Source: Alloalcanivorax xiamenensis
GTDB lineage: Bacteria; Pseudomonadota; Gammaproteobacteria; Pseudomonadales; Alcanivoracaceae
NCBI RefSeq assembly: GCF_009846745.1
Contig: NZ_AQPF01000013.1
Location: 1 to 64,000, forward strand
DNA: 64,000 bases
Reading direction: 5' to 3'
Position 1 is the first letter of the stretch; each line of letters starts with the position of its first letter. Both the position numbers and the translations under genes were made by a program. Below, piece after piece: positions 26,495 to 35,444 of this stretch. The notes under the pieces are model-generated. The model was not told the DNA's origin. It did not search any database and worked only from the letters and a program-made list of their open reading frames with translations.

Positions 26495-27637
26495 ATGGCA
26501 ACGACTTACGCCAAAATTAATCCGGATATCCTGGGCTGGGCTCGCGAACGGGCTCGGCTCAGCATATCCGTGTTGGCCGGCAAGCTCGGGGTGAATGAAA
26601 AAAAAGTCGAGGCTTGGGAAAGTGGGGAAAAGCGGCTCACCTTCCGTCAGGCTCAGCAGTACGCGGCCAAGACCCACGTCCCATTTGGGTATTTGTACCT
26701 GAAGCGTCCGCCGGTTGAAGAACTCCCGCTGCCAGACCTTCGAACGGTGGGTAGTCAAAGCCCGGCCAGGCCTTCCGCGGAACTGATCGAAATGGTGCAA
26801 ATCGTCTTGCGCCGACAGGAGTGGTACGCGGAATATGTCAAGGATCAAGGGGTGGAGCGGAACGAGCGGGTTGGCCGATTCACGGCTCAGTCCGGGGTGC
26901 GGGCCGTGGTTGAGGACATGCGGGGTGCCTTGCAGGTACCACCGTATCCGACTCGGGGCACCTGGGAGGACTACTTCAGGCTGCTGATCCAAAGGATCGA
27001 GAAGGCCGGTGTCCTCGTTATGCGAGAAAGTTTCGTTGGCCATCATACACGGCCATTGTCCGTACAAGAGTTCCGGGGCTTTGCGATCGCCGACCCCCTG
27101 GCCCCGGTGATCTTCATCAACCAGGCCGACGCACCCAAAGCCCGGCTGTTTACCCTCATCCACGAACTGGCCCATGTCTGGATCGGCCAGACAGGCATAT
27201 CCGACACCAGCCCTGCTGCTGAGCGCCGCGAAGAGGTATTCTGCAACGCCGTGGCGGCGGAATTTCTAGTGCCGGCGGAAGAATTCGAGCGGCAATGGCG
27301 GGATCTGGATAACTGGCGTGAAAACCTGCCTGACCTCGAGGCGCACTTCCGCGTCAGCACCTGGGTATTGGCACGTCGCGCCCTGACGCTGAAAAAGATC
27401 AGTGCCGATGAGTATCATCGTTATGTTCGAGAACTTCAGGAGGAGTACCGAAACAGGGAAAAAGAAAGTGTCCCGATAAGTTACTACCAGGGGCGGAAGG
27501 GTAAGATCAGCCAGACCTTCTCCAAGGCTCTGTTGAGCGAGGCCTTGAGTGGTCGGGTGCTGCTGCGTGATGCCGCACGCCTATTGGGTCTGAAGCCCTC
27601 TCAATTAGCGAAGTATGCGAGGGAATTGGGGAATTAA
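26495..27637 (+). CDS. XRE HTH plus ImmA/IrrE metallopeptidase
   Basis: The 380-residue protein combines an N-terminal helix-turn-helix (about 10-60: ISVLAGKLGVNEKKVEAWESGEKR) with a COG2856 ImmA/IrrE zinc-protease domain. The metal site is H223-E-L-A-H227, with a third ligand near Glu246/247 in REEVFCNAVAAEFLVP. A C-terminal helical segment (LLRDAARLLGLKPSQLAKYA) looks like a second small helix-turn-helix. Such proteins cleave or inactivate repressors, or act as antitoxins. Its stop overlaps the next gene (TAATG), which encodes a PIN-like protein, a recurrent pairing. Confidence 0.88.
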   Translation: MATTYAKINPDILGWARERARLSISVLAGKLGVNEKKVEAWESGEKRLTFRQAQQYAAKTHVPFGYLYLKRPPVEELPLPDLRTVGSQSPARPSAELIEMVQIVLRRQEWYAEYVKDQGVERNERVGRFTAQSGVRAVVEDMRGALQVPPYPTRGTWEDYFRLLIQRIEKAGVLVMRESFVGHHTRPLSVQEFRGFAIADPLAPVIFINQADAPKARLFTLIHELAHVWIGQTGISDTSPAAERREEVFCNAVAAEFLVPAEEFERQWRDLDNWRENLPDLEAHFRVSTWVLARRALTLKKISADEYHRYVRELQEEYRNREKESVPISYYQGRKGKISQTFSKALLSEALSGRVLLRDAARLLGLKPSQLAKYARELGN

Positions 27638-28134
27638 TGTATCTGCTGGATGCGAATACCTATATTCAGGCCAAGAACCTGCATTACCAAATGAGCTTCT
27701 GCCCGGCGTATTGGCATTGGTTGGACGAGCAATTTGAAGCCGGCCAGTTAGCCAGTATCAGCTCGGTTTACCACGAGTTGACCGTGCAGAACGATGAATT
27801 AACAGAGTGGGTAAAGATGAGAAAGGCGCACTTTCTGCCTGTCTCTTCGGAAAACATCCAGGATCAGTTCGGGAGTGTTGCGGAATACGTTTCTGGTCTG
27901 GAGGATAAAAAGGCGGAGCATATCGCGGACTTTCTGGGAAATGCTGACCCTTGGCTGGTGGCAACCGCTTGTGCCAGCGGTGCCACGGTGGTTACTCACG
28001 AGGCGCCTGTTCCGGACAACAGCAGCAAAGTAAAGATTCCCAATGTGTGCCGCGCATTCGATGTCCCCTACATCACTACTTATGAACTCTTGAATACGCT
28101 CGATGCTCAGTTCGTTCTAGGTAGGAGTTCCTAG
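27637..28134 (+). CDS. DUF4411-type PIN-like putative nuclease toxin
   Basis: The 165-residue protein begins YLLDANTYIQAKN, a PIN-domain-like first acidic strand (Asp5), and has YHEL and NADPWLVATA followed by VVTHE, consistent with the other acidic residues of the PIN fold. DUF4411 proteins are commonly encoded after an XRE-ImmA protein, as here, with overlapping start and stop codons. A toxin or defence role is inferred from this pairing. It is convergent with yicC, only 21 bp away. Confidence 0.8.
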   Translation: MYLLDANTYIQAKNLHYQMSFCPAYWHWLDEQFEAGQLASISSVYHELTVQNDELTEWVKMRKAHFLPVSSENIQDQFGSVAEYVSGLEDKKAEHIADFLGNADPWLVATACASGATVVTHEAPVPDNSSKVKIPNVCRAFDVPYITTYELLNTLDAQFVLGRSS

Positions 28135-28155
28135 CCGGTCAGGTGCCCGTGGACA

Positions 28156-29019
28156 TTACTCAATATTCTGGATCTGCTCCCGCATCTGCTCGATCAGAAC
28201 CTTGAGCTCGACGGCGGCGGCGGTGGTTTCGGCGTCGATGGATTTTGACGCCAGGGTGTTCGCTTCTCGGTTCAGTTCCTGCATCAGAAAATCCAGGCGG
28301 CGACCCGCCTGGCCGCCCTTCTCCACCACCCGGCGGACTTCCTTCACATGGGCCTCCAAGCGGTCCAGTTCCTCGTCCACATCCATTTTCTGGGCGGCCA
28401 GCACCACTTCCTGTTCCAGGCGATCGTGGTCGGCGGTTTCCATCACGTCCTGCACCCGTTGCCGCAGCCGTTCGCGCAGATGGTCGCGGATGCGGGGCAG
28501 GGCGGCGCGGACGATGACCACCTGTTCGCCGATCAGGGTCAGACGGTCCAGCACCAGTTTGGCCAGTTGTTCCCCTTCCCGTTCGCGCGTGGCCAGCAGG
28601 CTGTCCAGGGCCTCGTCGAGCAGCTCGACGGCCTTGCTTTGCAGGGCTTCGGGGTCCGCCTGGTTGGTTTTCAATACGCCGGGGAAGCGCAGTATCTCCA
28701 GCGGGTTGATCTGGCCGGCGTGCAGTACCAGGTCGCCGACCCGGCGGGCTGCTTCGGACAGGCGTTTCACCAGGTCTTCATTGAGTTCCAGGTTGGGATC
28801 GGTCTCGTCCTCCTGGTAGCGCAGGGTGACATCCAGCTTGCCCCGGGCCAGACGTTTGCGGCAGCGCTCACGTACCGCCCCCTCCAGGGTGCGCAGGGTT
28901 TCCGGCAGGCGTGGGGAGATTTCCAGGTAACGGTGGTTCACCGAGCGGATTTCCCAGGCGAGGTCGACGCCGTCGAGATGCCCGTCGGTGCGGGCGAAAG
29001 CGGTCATGCTGCGAATCAT
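28156..29019 (-). CDS. yicC: YicC-family endoribonuclease
   Basis: YicC proteins are RNA-binding endoribonucleases; in E. coli YicC promotes decay of the small RNA RyhB. The 287-residue protein starts MIRSMTAFAR, the family N-terminus, and has FLMQELNREANTLASKS near the C-terminus, also diagnostic. The start at 29019 has GGGGA upstream and is preferred to an in-frame ATG at 29037 lacking one. In many gammaproteobacteria yicC lies next to gmk; here the accessory block separates them. Confidence 0.94.
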   Translation of the reverse strand: MIRSMTAFARTDGHLDGVDLAWEIRSVNHRYLEISPRLPETLRTLEGAVRERCRKRLARGKLDVTLRYQEDETDPNLELNEDLVKRLSEAARRVGDLVLHAGQINPLEILRFPGVLKTNQADPEALQSKAVELLDEALDSLLATREREGEQLAKLVLDRLTLIGEQVVIVRAALPRIRDHLRERLRQRVQDVMETADHDRLEQEVVLAAQKMDVDEELDRLEAHVKEVRRVVEKGGQAGRRLDFLMQELNREANTLASKSIDAETTAAAVELKVLIEQMREQIQNIE

Positions 29020-29322
29020 ACGGGTGTCCCCGGCCATTGCTTGAGCGGTCAGTGTACCATTGCTGTTCGACGAATTCGGAATGCTCGGGCGCTTGGTCGC
29101 TGAACCCGTGGCCAGTCTGTTGCTATGGGGGACACGAATTGCCGCTCGTATTCGCTGCCAAGGCAGCTTCCCACGGCAAGAGCGCCGCGGAGTGGCTGTG
29201 GGAAGTGAACCGGCTGCCGGTCCTGAACTTGTGACCGATGCTCAGAGGCGCCTCGCAATGGGTCCGGCGGGTTCGTTACAATGGGGGCCTCCCATACCAT
29301 TATCAGCAACCAAGGAGCTACC
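29020..29322. other. divergent yicC-rph intergenic region
   Basis: This 303-bp gap has no supported gene. It holds promoters for yicC and rph and a palindromic repeat pair at 29149-29205. Confidence 0.5.
29149..29205. repeat. degenerate palindromic repeat pair
   Basis: A reverse unit TATTCGCTGCCAAGGCAGCTTCCCAC (in part, 29149-29173) and a truncated forward end GGCTGTGGGAAG (29194-29205). The forward unit lost its stem, so this is a decayed copy. Confidence 0.65.
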
Positions 29323-30039
29323 ATGCGTCCCTCTGGCCGCGCGCCCGACCAAATGCGTGAAGTGTCTTTCACGCGCCAATACACCAAGCATGCCGAGGGT
29401 AGCGTCCTGGTGGCGTTCGGTGATACCCAGGTGCTCTGCACCGCCTCCGTGGAAGACGGTGTCCCGCGCTTCCTCAAAGGCAAGGGCCAGGGCTGGATCA
29501 CCGCCGAATACGGCATGCTGCCCCGTGCCACCCACACCCGTTCCGGCCGGGAAGCGGCCCGCGGCAAGCAGGGTGGGCGTACCCTGGAGATCCAGCGCCT
29601 GATCGGCCGCTCCCTGCGCGCCGCCGTGGATCTGCGCAAGCTGGGCGAAAACACCGTCTATCTGGACTGCGATGTGCTGCAGGCGGATGGCGGCACCCGC
29701 ACCGCTTCCATTTCCGGGGCCTGTGTCGCGCTTGTGGACGCCTTCTCGGTTTTGCTGGAAAGGAAGCGCATAAAGGAAGATCCCTTGAACGGGTTGATTG
29801 CGTCCGTTTCCGTGGGCATGTACAACAATGAGCCGGTGCTGGATCTGGACTATCCGGAAGATTCCAACGCCGATACCGATATGAACGTGGTGATGACCCA
29901 GCATGGGGGCTTCGTGGAGATTCAGGGGACCGCGGAGGGCGTGCCGTTCACCCGTGAACAGTCCGACACCCTGTTGGGCCTGGCCGAGAAAGGCATTCAG
30001 GACATCGTGCGCAAGCAGCAGGAGGCCCTGGGCTGGTAA
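29323..30039 (+). CDS. rph: ribonuclease PH
   Basis: RNase PH is a phosphorolytic 3'-5' exonuclease that trims tRNA precursors and helps degrade structured RNA. The 238-residue protein is standard length: MRPSGRAPDQMR at the start, TEYGMLPRATHTR and GRSLRAAVD in the core, and the phosphate-binding Asp/Arg region DCDVLQADGGTRTASI. AAGGAG at 29312-29317 decides the ATG at 29323. It lies just before pyrE on the same strand, as in E. coli. Confidence 0.97.
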   Translation: MRPSGRAPDQMREVSFTRQYTKHAEGSVLVAFGDTQVLCTASVEDGVPRFLKGKGQGWITAEYGMLPRATHTRSGREAARGKQGGRTLEIQRLIGRSLRAAVDLRKLGENTVYLDCDVLQADGGTRTASISGACVALVDAFSVLLERKRIKEDPLNGLIASVSVGMYNNEPVLDLDYPEDSNADTDMNVVMTQHGGFVEIQGTAEGVPFTREQSDTLLGLAEKGIQDIVRKQQEALGW

Positions 30040-30051
30040 GCGCCCGGTGAC

Positions 30052-30726
30052 ATGATGAAGAACTACAAAAAGCACTTTCTGCGTTTCGCCGAACAGCGCC
30101 AGGCGCTCAAGTTCGGCGAATTCACGCTCAAATCAGGACGTGTAAGTCCTTACTTCTTTAACGCCGGCACTTTCCATACCGGGGAAGCGCTGGCGCGTCT
30201 GGGGCGTCACTACGCTGATGCCATCGTCGAATCGGGTATCGAATTCGATATGCTGTTCGGCCCCGCCTACAAGGGGATTCCGTTGGTGTCCTCGGTGGCG
30301 GTGGCGCTCGCCGAGCATCACGGCCTGGATTACCCCTGGGCCTTCAACCGCAAGGAAGCCAAGGATCACGGCGAAGGCGGCTGGCTGGTGGGGGCGCCGC
30401 TCAATGGCCGGGCGTTGATCATCGATGATGTCATCACCGCGGGTACCGCCATTCGTGAAGTGGCGGCCTTGTTTGAGCAGACCGAGGCCTTGATTGCCGG
30501 AGTGTTCGTGGCGCTCGATCGTCAGGAGCGTGGGCAAGGCGGCGCCGCGGATGACGGCAAGGCAAAATCCGCGATTCAGGAAGTGCAGGACAACCTGGGA
30601 GTGCCGGTGCGCAGCATTGTATCCATGGCGGACATCATCGGCTGGCTTGATCAACAACCGGACCGGGAAGCGGAACGGGCCGCCATGGACGCCTACCGGG
30701 TGCGCTATGGGGTGAGCGAGTCGTGA
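30052..30726 (+). CDS. pyrE: orotate phosphoribosyltransferase
   Basis: PyrE joins orotate and PRPP to make OMP in pyrimidine synthesis. The 224-residue protein has the family start (FLRFAEQRQALKFGEFTLKSGR), the FGPAYKGIPL loop, the RKEAKDHGEGG flexible loop and the PRPP motif ALIIDDVITAGTA (about 123-135). It follows rph by 12 bp and overlaps the next gene by GTGA, so the three are probably co-transcribed. Confidence 0.97.
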   Translation: MMKNYKKHFLRFAEQRQALKFGEFTLKSGRVSPYFFNAGTFHTGEALARLGRHYADAIVESGIEFDMLFGPAYKGIPLVSSVAVALAEHHGLDYPWAFNRKEAKDHGEGGWLVGAPLNGRALIIDDVITAGTAIREVAALFEQTEALIAGVFVALDRQERGQGGAADDGKAKSAIQEVQDNLGVPVRSIVSMADIIGWLDQQPDREAERAAMDAYRVRYGVSES

Positions 30727-31343
30727 GAGTAACGGTACTGCTGCTGGGGTTGTTGTTGAGTGTGTTGAGCGTCACCGGCATGGCGGCGAACAAGACCGGA
30801 CAAGTGGAGCAGCGGCTGTACCGTTACCAGTCGGCGGATGGCGCCATGGCGATCAGTGCCACCCTCACCGAAGCGGCAATTCACGCTGGCTATCAGGTAC
30901 TCGACCAGCAAGGCCGGGTACTGGAAACGGTGGCGCCGGCGCCACCGGAGGAGCAGGCCCGCCGCCGCCGGGAACTGGCCCGTCAGGAGCAGGCCAGGGC
31001 CCAGGCGCGACGCGACAGTGAATTGCGCCGCCTCTACGCCGGGCCGGGGGATGCTGAACGGGCCCGCGACCGGCAGCTGCAGGCGCTGCAGCTCAATATC
31101 GACTACGCCGAGAACGCTATCCAGCAGCTGAACAAGAAGCAGGATGAAGAAATCCACAAGGCCGCCCGCGCCGAACGGGCCGGCCGGGAAGTGCCGGACA
31201 GCGTGCGCGATGCCATTGAACGCCATGGCCGCCAGGTTCGTGAGAACCGCGAGAAAATCGAGGAATATCAGGAGGACATGGCGCGGGTGCGGGAAGAATT
31301 CTCCCCCATCATCCAGCGCCTGCGTGACCTGGAAGCGCGGTAG
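30723..31343 (+). CDS. exported coiled-coil protein, DUF4124-like
   Basis: The 206-residue protein has a signal peptide (about 1-21, ending MAA-N). A short beta segment, LYRYQSADGAMAISATL, resembles the DUF4124 start (a Tyr-containing strand followed by a G-x-x-x-[FI] turn). Residues 75-200 form a long highly charged coiled coil. The GTG start overlaps the pyrE stop, implying translational coupling. Function unknown; periplasmic location inferred. Confidence 0.7.
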   Translation: MRVTVLLLGLLLSVLSVTGMAANKTGQVEQRLYRYQSADGAMAISATLTEAAIHAGYQVLDQQGRVLETVAPAPPEEQARRRRELARQEQARAQARRDSELRRLYAGPGDAERARDRQLQALQLNIDYAENAIQQLNKKQDEEIHKAARAERAGREVPDSVRDAIERHGRQVRENREKIEEYQEDMARVREEFSPIIQRLRDLEAR

Positions 31344-31603
31344 CCCTGTGGGAAGCTTGCTTGCAAGCGAATCTTTTGATGTCAGGAACCTGTTCGCTTG
31401 CCAGCAAGCTTCCCACAGCGGCTTCGTAGCATGATCTGTGGGAGCTAGCTTGCTAGCGAGTACGGCGTCCGGGGTTACTCCATTCGCTTGCCAGCAAGCT
31501 TCCCACAGCGGCTTCGTAGCACACTCTGTGGGAGACCAGCTTGCTGGCGAATACGGCTTCGGTATTGGTCCATTCGCTTGCAGGCAAGCTTCCCACAGCG
31601 GCT
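31344..31603. repeat. cluster of six palindromic repeats in three facing pairs
   Basis: Units alternate in orientation from 31346 to 31603. Stems vary within the cluster: AGCTTGC-TT-GCAAGCG, AGCTAGC-TT-GCTAGCG (31444-31459) and ACCAGC-TT-GCTGGCG (31535-31549), all with the same CTGTGGGA and CGA flanks. It fills most of the 316-bp gap between a plus-strand gene and slmA. No gene is present in this stretch. Confidence 0.85.
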
Positions 31604-31659
31604 AAAGATCAGGCTGTTTAGTCCTTCCGCTGTTACCTGTTCACTCTTCACTGCCTTTT

Positions 31660-32262
31660 TTAAAGCCCTTCCCCGTCCGCACGAAAGATCATCGGCGCGA
31701 TCAGTGCCCATTGTTCGTGCCAGTCCTCGGCGGGACGGGCGCGGAAGCCGGAGCGCACGAACTGGGCGATACGCCCTTCCACCACGGACAGCAGCAGATT
31801 GGCGGTGATGCCCGGAGTGGCGCGGGTGCGCTTGCCTTCGCGGAATTCGGCGTCGCGGACCACCTGTTTCAGTTGGCTCTCCACCCGGTCGTAAAACTGC
31901 TGGATACGCTGGCGCAGCCGCTCATTCTCGCCGGTCAGGGCGTCGCCGGTGAGCAGCCGGGTAATGCCCGGATTGCGCTCGGTGAAGGCCAGAATCAGCG
32001 TCAGAATCTGCTCCACCTGTTGCAGCGCGTCCCCTTCGGAGATGATGCGATTGATGCGTGAGAACACCGAGTCCTCGATGAACTCAATCAATGCCTCGAG
32101 CATGCGTGCCTTGCTGGGAAAATGGCGATACAGCGCGGACTCGGACACCCCCACTTCCCTGGCCAGCCCGGATGTGGTCACCCGACCCCCCGGCTCCGCT
32201 TCCAGCATGTAGGCCAGCGTTTGCAGGATTTGCTCCTTGCGAGAAGGCTTCTTTTCGGTCAT
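31660..32262 (-). CDS. slmA: nucleoid occlusion factor SlmA, TetR family
   Basis: SlmA binds DNA sites spread over the chromosome and blocks FtsZ ring assembly over the nucleoid. The 200-residue protein begins MTEKKPSRKEQILQTLAYML and has the TetR helix-turn-helix RVTTSGLAREVGVSESALYRHFPSKARM (about 28-55) that typifies SlmA. The start at 32262 gives the family N-terminus and drops a basic upstream extension. It lies by pyrE and argB/dut, matching the pyrE-slmA-dut order of E. coli. Confidence 0.93.
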   Translation of the reverse strand: MTEKKPSRKEQILQTLAYMLEAEPGGRVTTSGLAREVGVSESALYRHFPSKARMLEALIEFIEDSVFSRINRIISEGDALQQVEQILTLILAFTERNPGITRLLTGDALTGENERLRQRIQQFYDRVESQLKQVVRDAEFREGKRTRATPGITANLLLSVVEGRIAQFVRSGFRARPAEDWHEQWALIAPMIFRADGEGL

Positions 32263-32364
32263 ATCCTGGTTACCCGTCTTATGTGAGCCGGCCCGGCGAT
32301 GCCGCCGCCGGGCCGGTGTGCTCCACCCCAATTGGAGCCAATAACAAAGTGCCGTTCCGGCGTA

Positions 32365-33264
32365 TCAATCGCGGCTGATGAGCGTGCCGATACCCTGATC
32401 GGTGAGAATCTCCAACAGCACCGCGTGAGGTACCCGGCCGTCGATGATGTGTGATGTGCGCACCCCATTCTCCACGGCTTCCAGGGCGCAGCGAATCTTC
32501 GGCAGCATGCCGCCGTAAATGGTTCCGTCCTTGATCAGCGTATTGACCCGCTCCGCGCTCAGGCCGGTGAGAATACGATCGTTCTTGTCCTTGAGCCCGG
32601 CCACATTGGTCAGCAGGATCAGCTTCTCGGCGCGCAACACCTCGGCCACCTTGCCGGCCACCAGATCTGCGTTGATGTTGTAGCTGACCCCTTCATCATC
32701 CACGCCGATGGGCGCGATCACCGGAATGAAATCACTGCCGGAAAGCAGCGAAAGAATGCGGGTGTTGATGCCCTGCACTTCCCCCACGTGACCGATGTCG
32801 ATGATTTCGGAGGCCTTCAATTCCGGATTGTCGGCATCCTCGTTGCGCAGCAGCATCTTGCGGGCGCGGATCAGACGGCCGTCCTTGCCGGTGAGACCGA
32901 TGGCCTGGCCGCCGTTGTGCTGGATCAGATTGACGATGTCCTTGTTGACCAGGCCGCCGAGCACCATCTGCACCACGTCCATGGTCTCCTGATCGGTGAC
33001 GCGCATGCCCTGGACGAACTTGCTTTCCTTGCCGAGACGGTTGAGCAGATCGCCGATCTGCGGGCCGCCGCCGTGGACGATCACCGGATGGATGCCCACC
33101 TGTTTCATCATCACCACGTCACGGGCGAAGCTGTTCTTCAGCTCATCATTTTCCATGGCGTTGCCACCGTACTTGATCACCACGGTGGTTCCGGAAAAAC
33201 GCTGAATATAGGGCAGAGCCTCGATCAGAACGCGCGCGGTTTCCTGGGCGCTCTTGGTATCCAT
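32365..33264 (-). CDS. argB: acetylglutamate kinase
   Basis: ArgB phosphorylates N-acetylglutamate in arginine synthesis. The 299-residue protein has VVIKYGGNAM (about 30-39), the VHGGGPQIG glycine loop, a LTGKDGRLIRARK segment and the NINADLVAGKVAEVL motif. The longer N-terminus (MDTKSAQETARVLIEALPYIQRF) resembles the arginine-inhibited form. GGAG lies seven bases before the ATG at 33264. It follows the algC-like gene by 20 bp and is probably co-transcribed. Confidence 0.96.
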   Translation of the reverse strand: MDTKSAQETARVLIEALPYIQRFSGTTVVIKYGGNAMENDELKNSFARDVVMMKQVGIHPVIVHGGGPQIGDLLNRLGKESKFVQGMRVTDQETMDVVQMVLGGLVNKDIVNLIQHNGGQAIGLTGKDGRLIRARKMLLRNEDADNPELKASEIIDIGHVGEVQGINTRILSLLSGSDFIPVIAPIGVDDEGVSYNINADLVAGKVAEVLRAEKLILLTNVAGLKDKNDRILTGLSAERVNTLIKDGTIYGGMLPKIRCALEAVENGVRTSHIIDGRVPHAVLLEILTDQGIGTLISRD

Positions 33265-33284
33265 GTCATTCTCCAGCCAAAACG

Positions 33285-35444
33285 TCAAAAGGGCAGCGCC
33301 AGGTCGGGGGACACCGCCCGGAGCTGATCACGGAACAGATCCTTGACCCGTTCCAGGGCCGCCGTGTCGCGACCCTCGAAGCGCATTTCCAGCACCGATT
33401 GTAAGGGGCAAAGCCTCACCACGCCCCACCCATCGGGAAATTCCACCCGCAGACCGTCCACGGTGGCCGCGCGTCCGCCGGGAAAACGGCCCTCCGCGCG
33501 CAGCGCCGAAACCAGCGCCAGCCCCTGATCATCGGGGACAGGCAGCCGCAGCAGCGGGGTACTCCGCCCGGTGGTGAGGCCAGCGAACACGGTGGCGCTG
33601 TCGTCCTCCTGCATACTGAGGATCTCCAGCACCCGGGCCGCCGCATAGAAACCGTCGGCGAAGCCGAACCAACGATCCGCGCAAAACAACCGGCCGGACC
33701 ACTCACCCGCCAACGGCGCGCCCAAACGCAGGCGCTCCCCGGCGATATGGCTTGGGTCGGCGGCGCACAATACCGGGCGCCCGCCCTGTTTGCGAATCAG
33801 GGAAGGCAAGGCGCGGCTGCATTTTACGTCAAATAAAACGTCGGCGCCGGGGTGACGGCTCAACAAGTCCCGGGCCAGCAGCATCAGTACCTGATCAGAC
33901 GCCACTTCCCCGCCCTGATGATCCACCACCGCCAGCGTATTGCCCCGCTGATCCAGGAGGATACCGATATCCGTGTTCTGTTCCGTCACCACGCGGCGCA
34001 GGGTCTCGGCGGTCTTGGCCGGCACTACGGCACAGCCCAGGCCATCGAACAGGGCGTTCGCCAGCGGTGCCAGCAGCGGAGGCGCGTGCAGCGCCAGCCG
34101 CAGTGGCCGGGCCAGAACGATATCGTCACGAAGCTGGCGCAGATAAGCATCAAGGGGAGCCGGCTCGGGATCGGCCCGTCGCGCGGTGGCGGCCACGGTA
34201 CCGGCGCTGTAGCGGCGCAGGGTGTCGACATCGTCCTGGCTCAGGTCCTGGCCGTCCAGCACCGGAATCAGCCGCCAGCGATCACCGTGTTTGTGGGCGT
34301 ACAGCCCTTCGCGGGTGGCGCCGGTTTCCAGCCCGTGTCGCCACAGGGGTTCCGCGCAGGGTGCCTGGTCCAGGGTCTTGATGCCTTCCACGAGAATCCC
34401 GCCACGCAGCGCGTCGAGCACCGCATCGGCCCCCTCCGAATCATCACTGGCCAGGCACAGGGCCGGAGCGTGCTTGTCCCGGGCCAGAGCGGCGAAGGCG
34501 CTGCCCAGGCGAGCCAGGAGCTCGGGGTCCGCTTTGAGAACCAGGCCATCGCCGCTGAAAACATCATCCGGCAATGGCGGCTGGGTGACCGTCGGTGCCG
34601 CTGGTTTCGGCGCGGCCGGTTCGCGGCGTTGCGGTTTGGGAGAGCTGACTTGTACCGCCGGTTCCGGCTGCTCAGGGCGTCGCCTCAGCCTGGGCAGGAT
34701 CAGCGCGAGCAGGATCAGGCCGAGACCCAGGCCGCCGGGCAGAATCCAGGCGGTGATCGGAGGCGGGGGCGGTGGCATATCCAGCCGCACCGTGAAGGTA
34801 CCCTGGGTGGCTTCCCCGGAAGCCGTATTCGTGCCATGAAGAGCAGTGCCATGGAGAGCGGCCTGGCCGCGCCGGGCCAGAGTGACATCGTCCTGAATCA
34901 GCCGTACCTGGGCGCCTTTGGGCAGGCGCTGATCGATCCGTTGCATCCAGGGCCCGAGACCCTGCTGGATGATCAGGGCGCCGCCGGATACCGCCCGTCC
35001 CGCCAGCAATGCCGGCGACTCACCGCCGCGCCCGATGACCAGAGGGGCGCGGCCGCCCCCTTCATGAAGCCGTTGCAGCAGATCCTGCTCGGTGAAGCTG
35101 AGCGCCTCGGTGGCGGCGGCGTCCGGCACGATGCGTAACCGGCCGTCGCGAAACCAGTCGGCATCGGAAATGTGCGTTTGCGCCAGCGCGCGCTGGACCG
35201 GGATTTCGCCGGGCAGGCGCGTCAGCCTGTCCTCGAGCCGTTGCGCCCGGTTCCACAGGGCGCCCGCCCATTCCCGGGCCAGTCCCCGGGCATCGGCCTG
35301 CGCGGTTTGTAACTGCCTGTGCTGGATCTGCTGGTGGAAATAAACGGCCTGGGCGGCGGCGAGCGCCAGCCCCACCAGTAAGGCGAGCAGAACGAAGGGC
35401 CGGGCTGGGCGCGCGCCGGCGCCGTCGGCCTTGCTGTTGAACAT
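33285..35444 (-). CDS. AlgC-like phosphohexomutase lacking all catalytic motifs (pseudoenzyme)
   Basis: AlgC makes mannose-1-P and glucose-1-P for lipopolysaccharide and exopolysaccharide. This 719-residue protein occupies the algC position and keeps the fold: IFDVKC-type VLFDVKCSRALPSLI, RWFGFADGFYAAARVLEILS and a matching C-terminus. Every functional loop is altered, however. The SHNP serine loop reads LYAHKHGD (381-388), the DGDGDR metal loop reads DQRGNT (498-503), GEMSGH reads GEWSGR (580-585), and the RxSNTxP phosphate loop reads RLCPLQS (677-683). Two membrane helices (about 17-36 and 231-250) flank a periplasmic domain. The reading frame is continuous, so loss is by substitution. A non-catalytic role is inferred. 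Confidence 0.88.
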   Translation of the reverse strand: MFNSKADGAGARPARPFVLLALLVGLALAAAQAVYFHQQIQHRQLQTAQADARGLAREWAGALWNRAQRLEDRLTRLPGEIPVQRALAQTHISDADWFRDGRLRIVPDAAATEALSFTEQDLLQRLHEGGGRAPLVIGRGGESPALLAGRAVSGGALIIQQGLGPWMQRIDQRLPKGAQVRLIQDDVTLARRGQAALHGTALHGTNTASGEATQGTFTVRLDMPPPPPPITAWILPGGLGLGLILLALILPRLRRRPEQPEPAVQVSSPKPQRREPAAPKPAAPTVTQPPLPDDVFSGDGLVLKADPELLARLGSAFAALARDKHAPALCLASDDSEGADAVLDALRGGILVEGIKTLDQAPCAEPLWRHGLETGATREGLYAHKHGDRWRLIPVLDGQDLSQDDVDTLRRYSAGTVAATARRADPEPAPLDAYLRQLRDDIVLARPLRLALHAPPLLAPLANALFDGLGCAVVPAKTAETLRRVVTEQNTDIGILLDQRGNTLAVVDHQGGEVASDQVLMLLARDLLSRHPGADVLFDVKCSRALPSLIRKQGGRPVLCAADPSHIAGERLRLGAPLAGEWSGRLFCADRWFGFADGFYAAARVLEILSMQEDDSATVFAGLTTGRSTPLLRLPVPDDQGLALVSALRAEGRFPGGRAATVDGLRVEFPDGWGVVRLCPLQSVLEMRFEGRDTAALERVKDLFRDQLRAVSPDLALPF

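Noticed and set aside
33285..35444. That the loss of AlgC motifs is due to frameshifts
   Set aside because: Recognisable AlgC segments before, between and after the altered loops are all in one frame, so the changes are substitutions.
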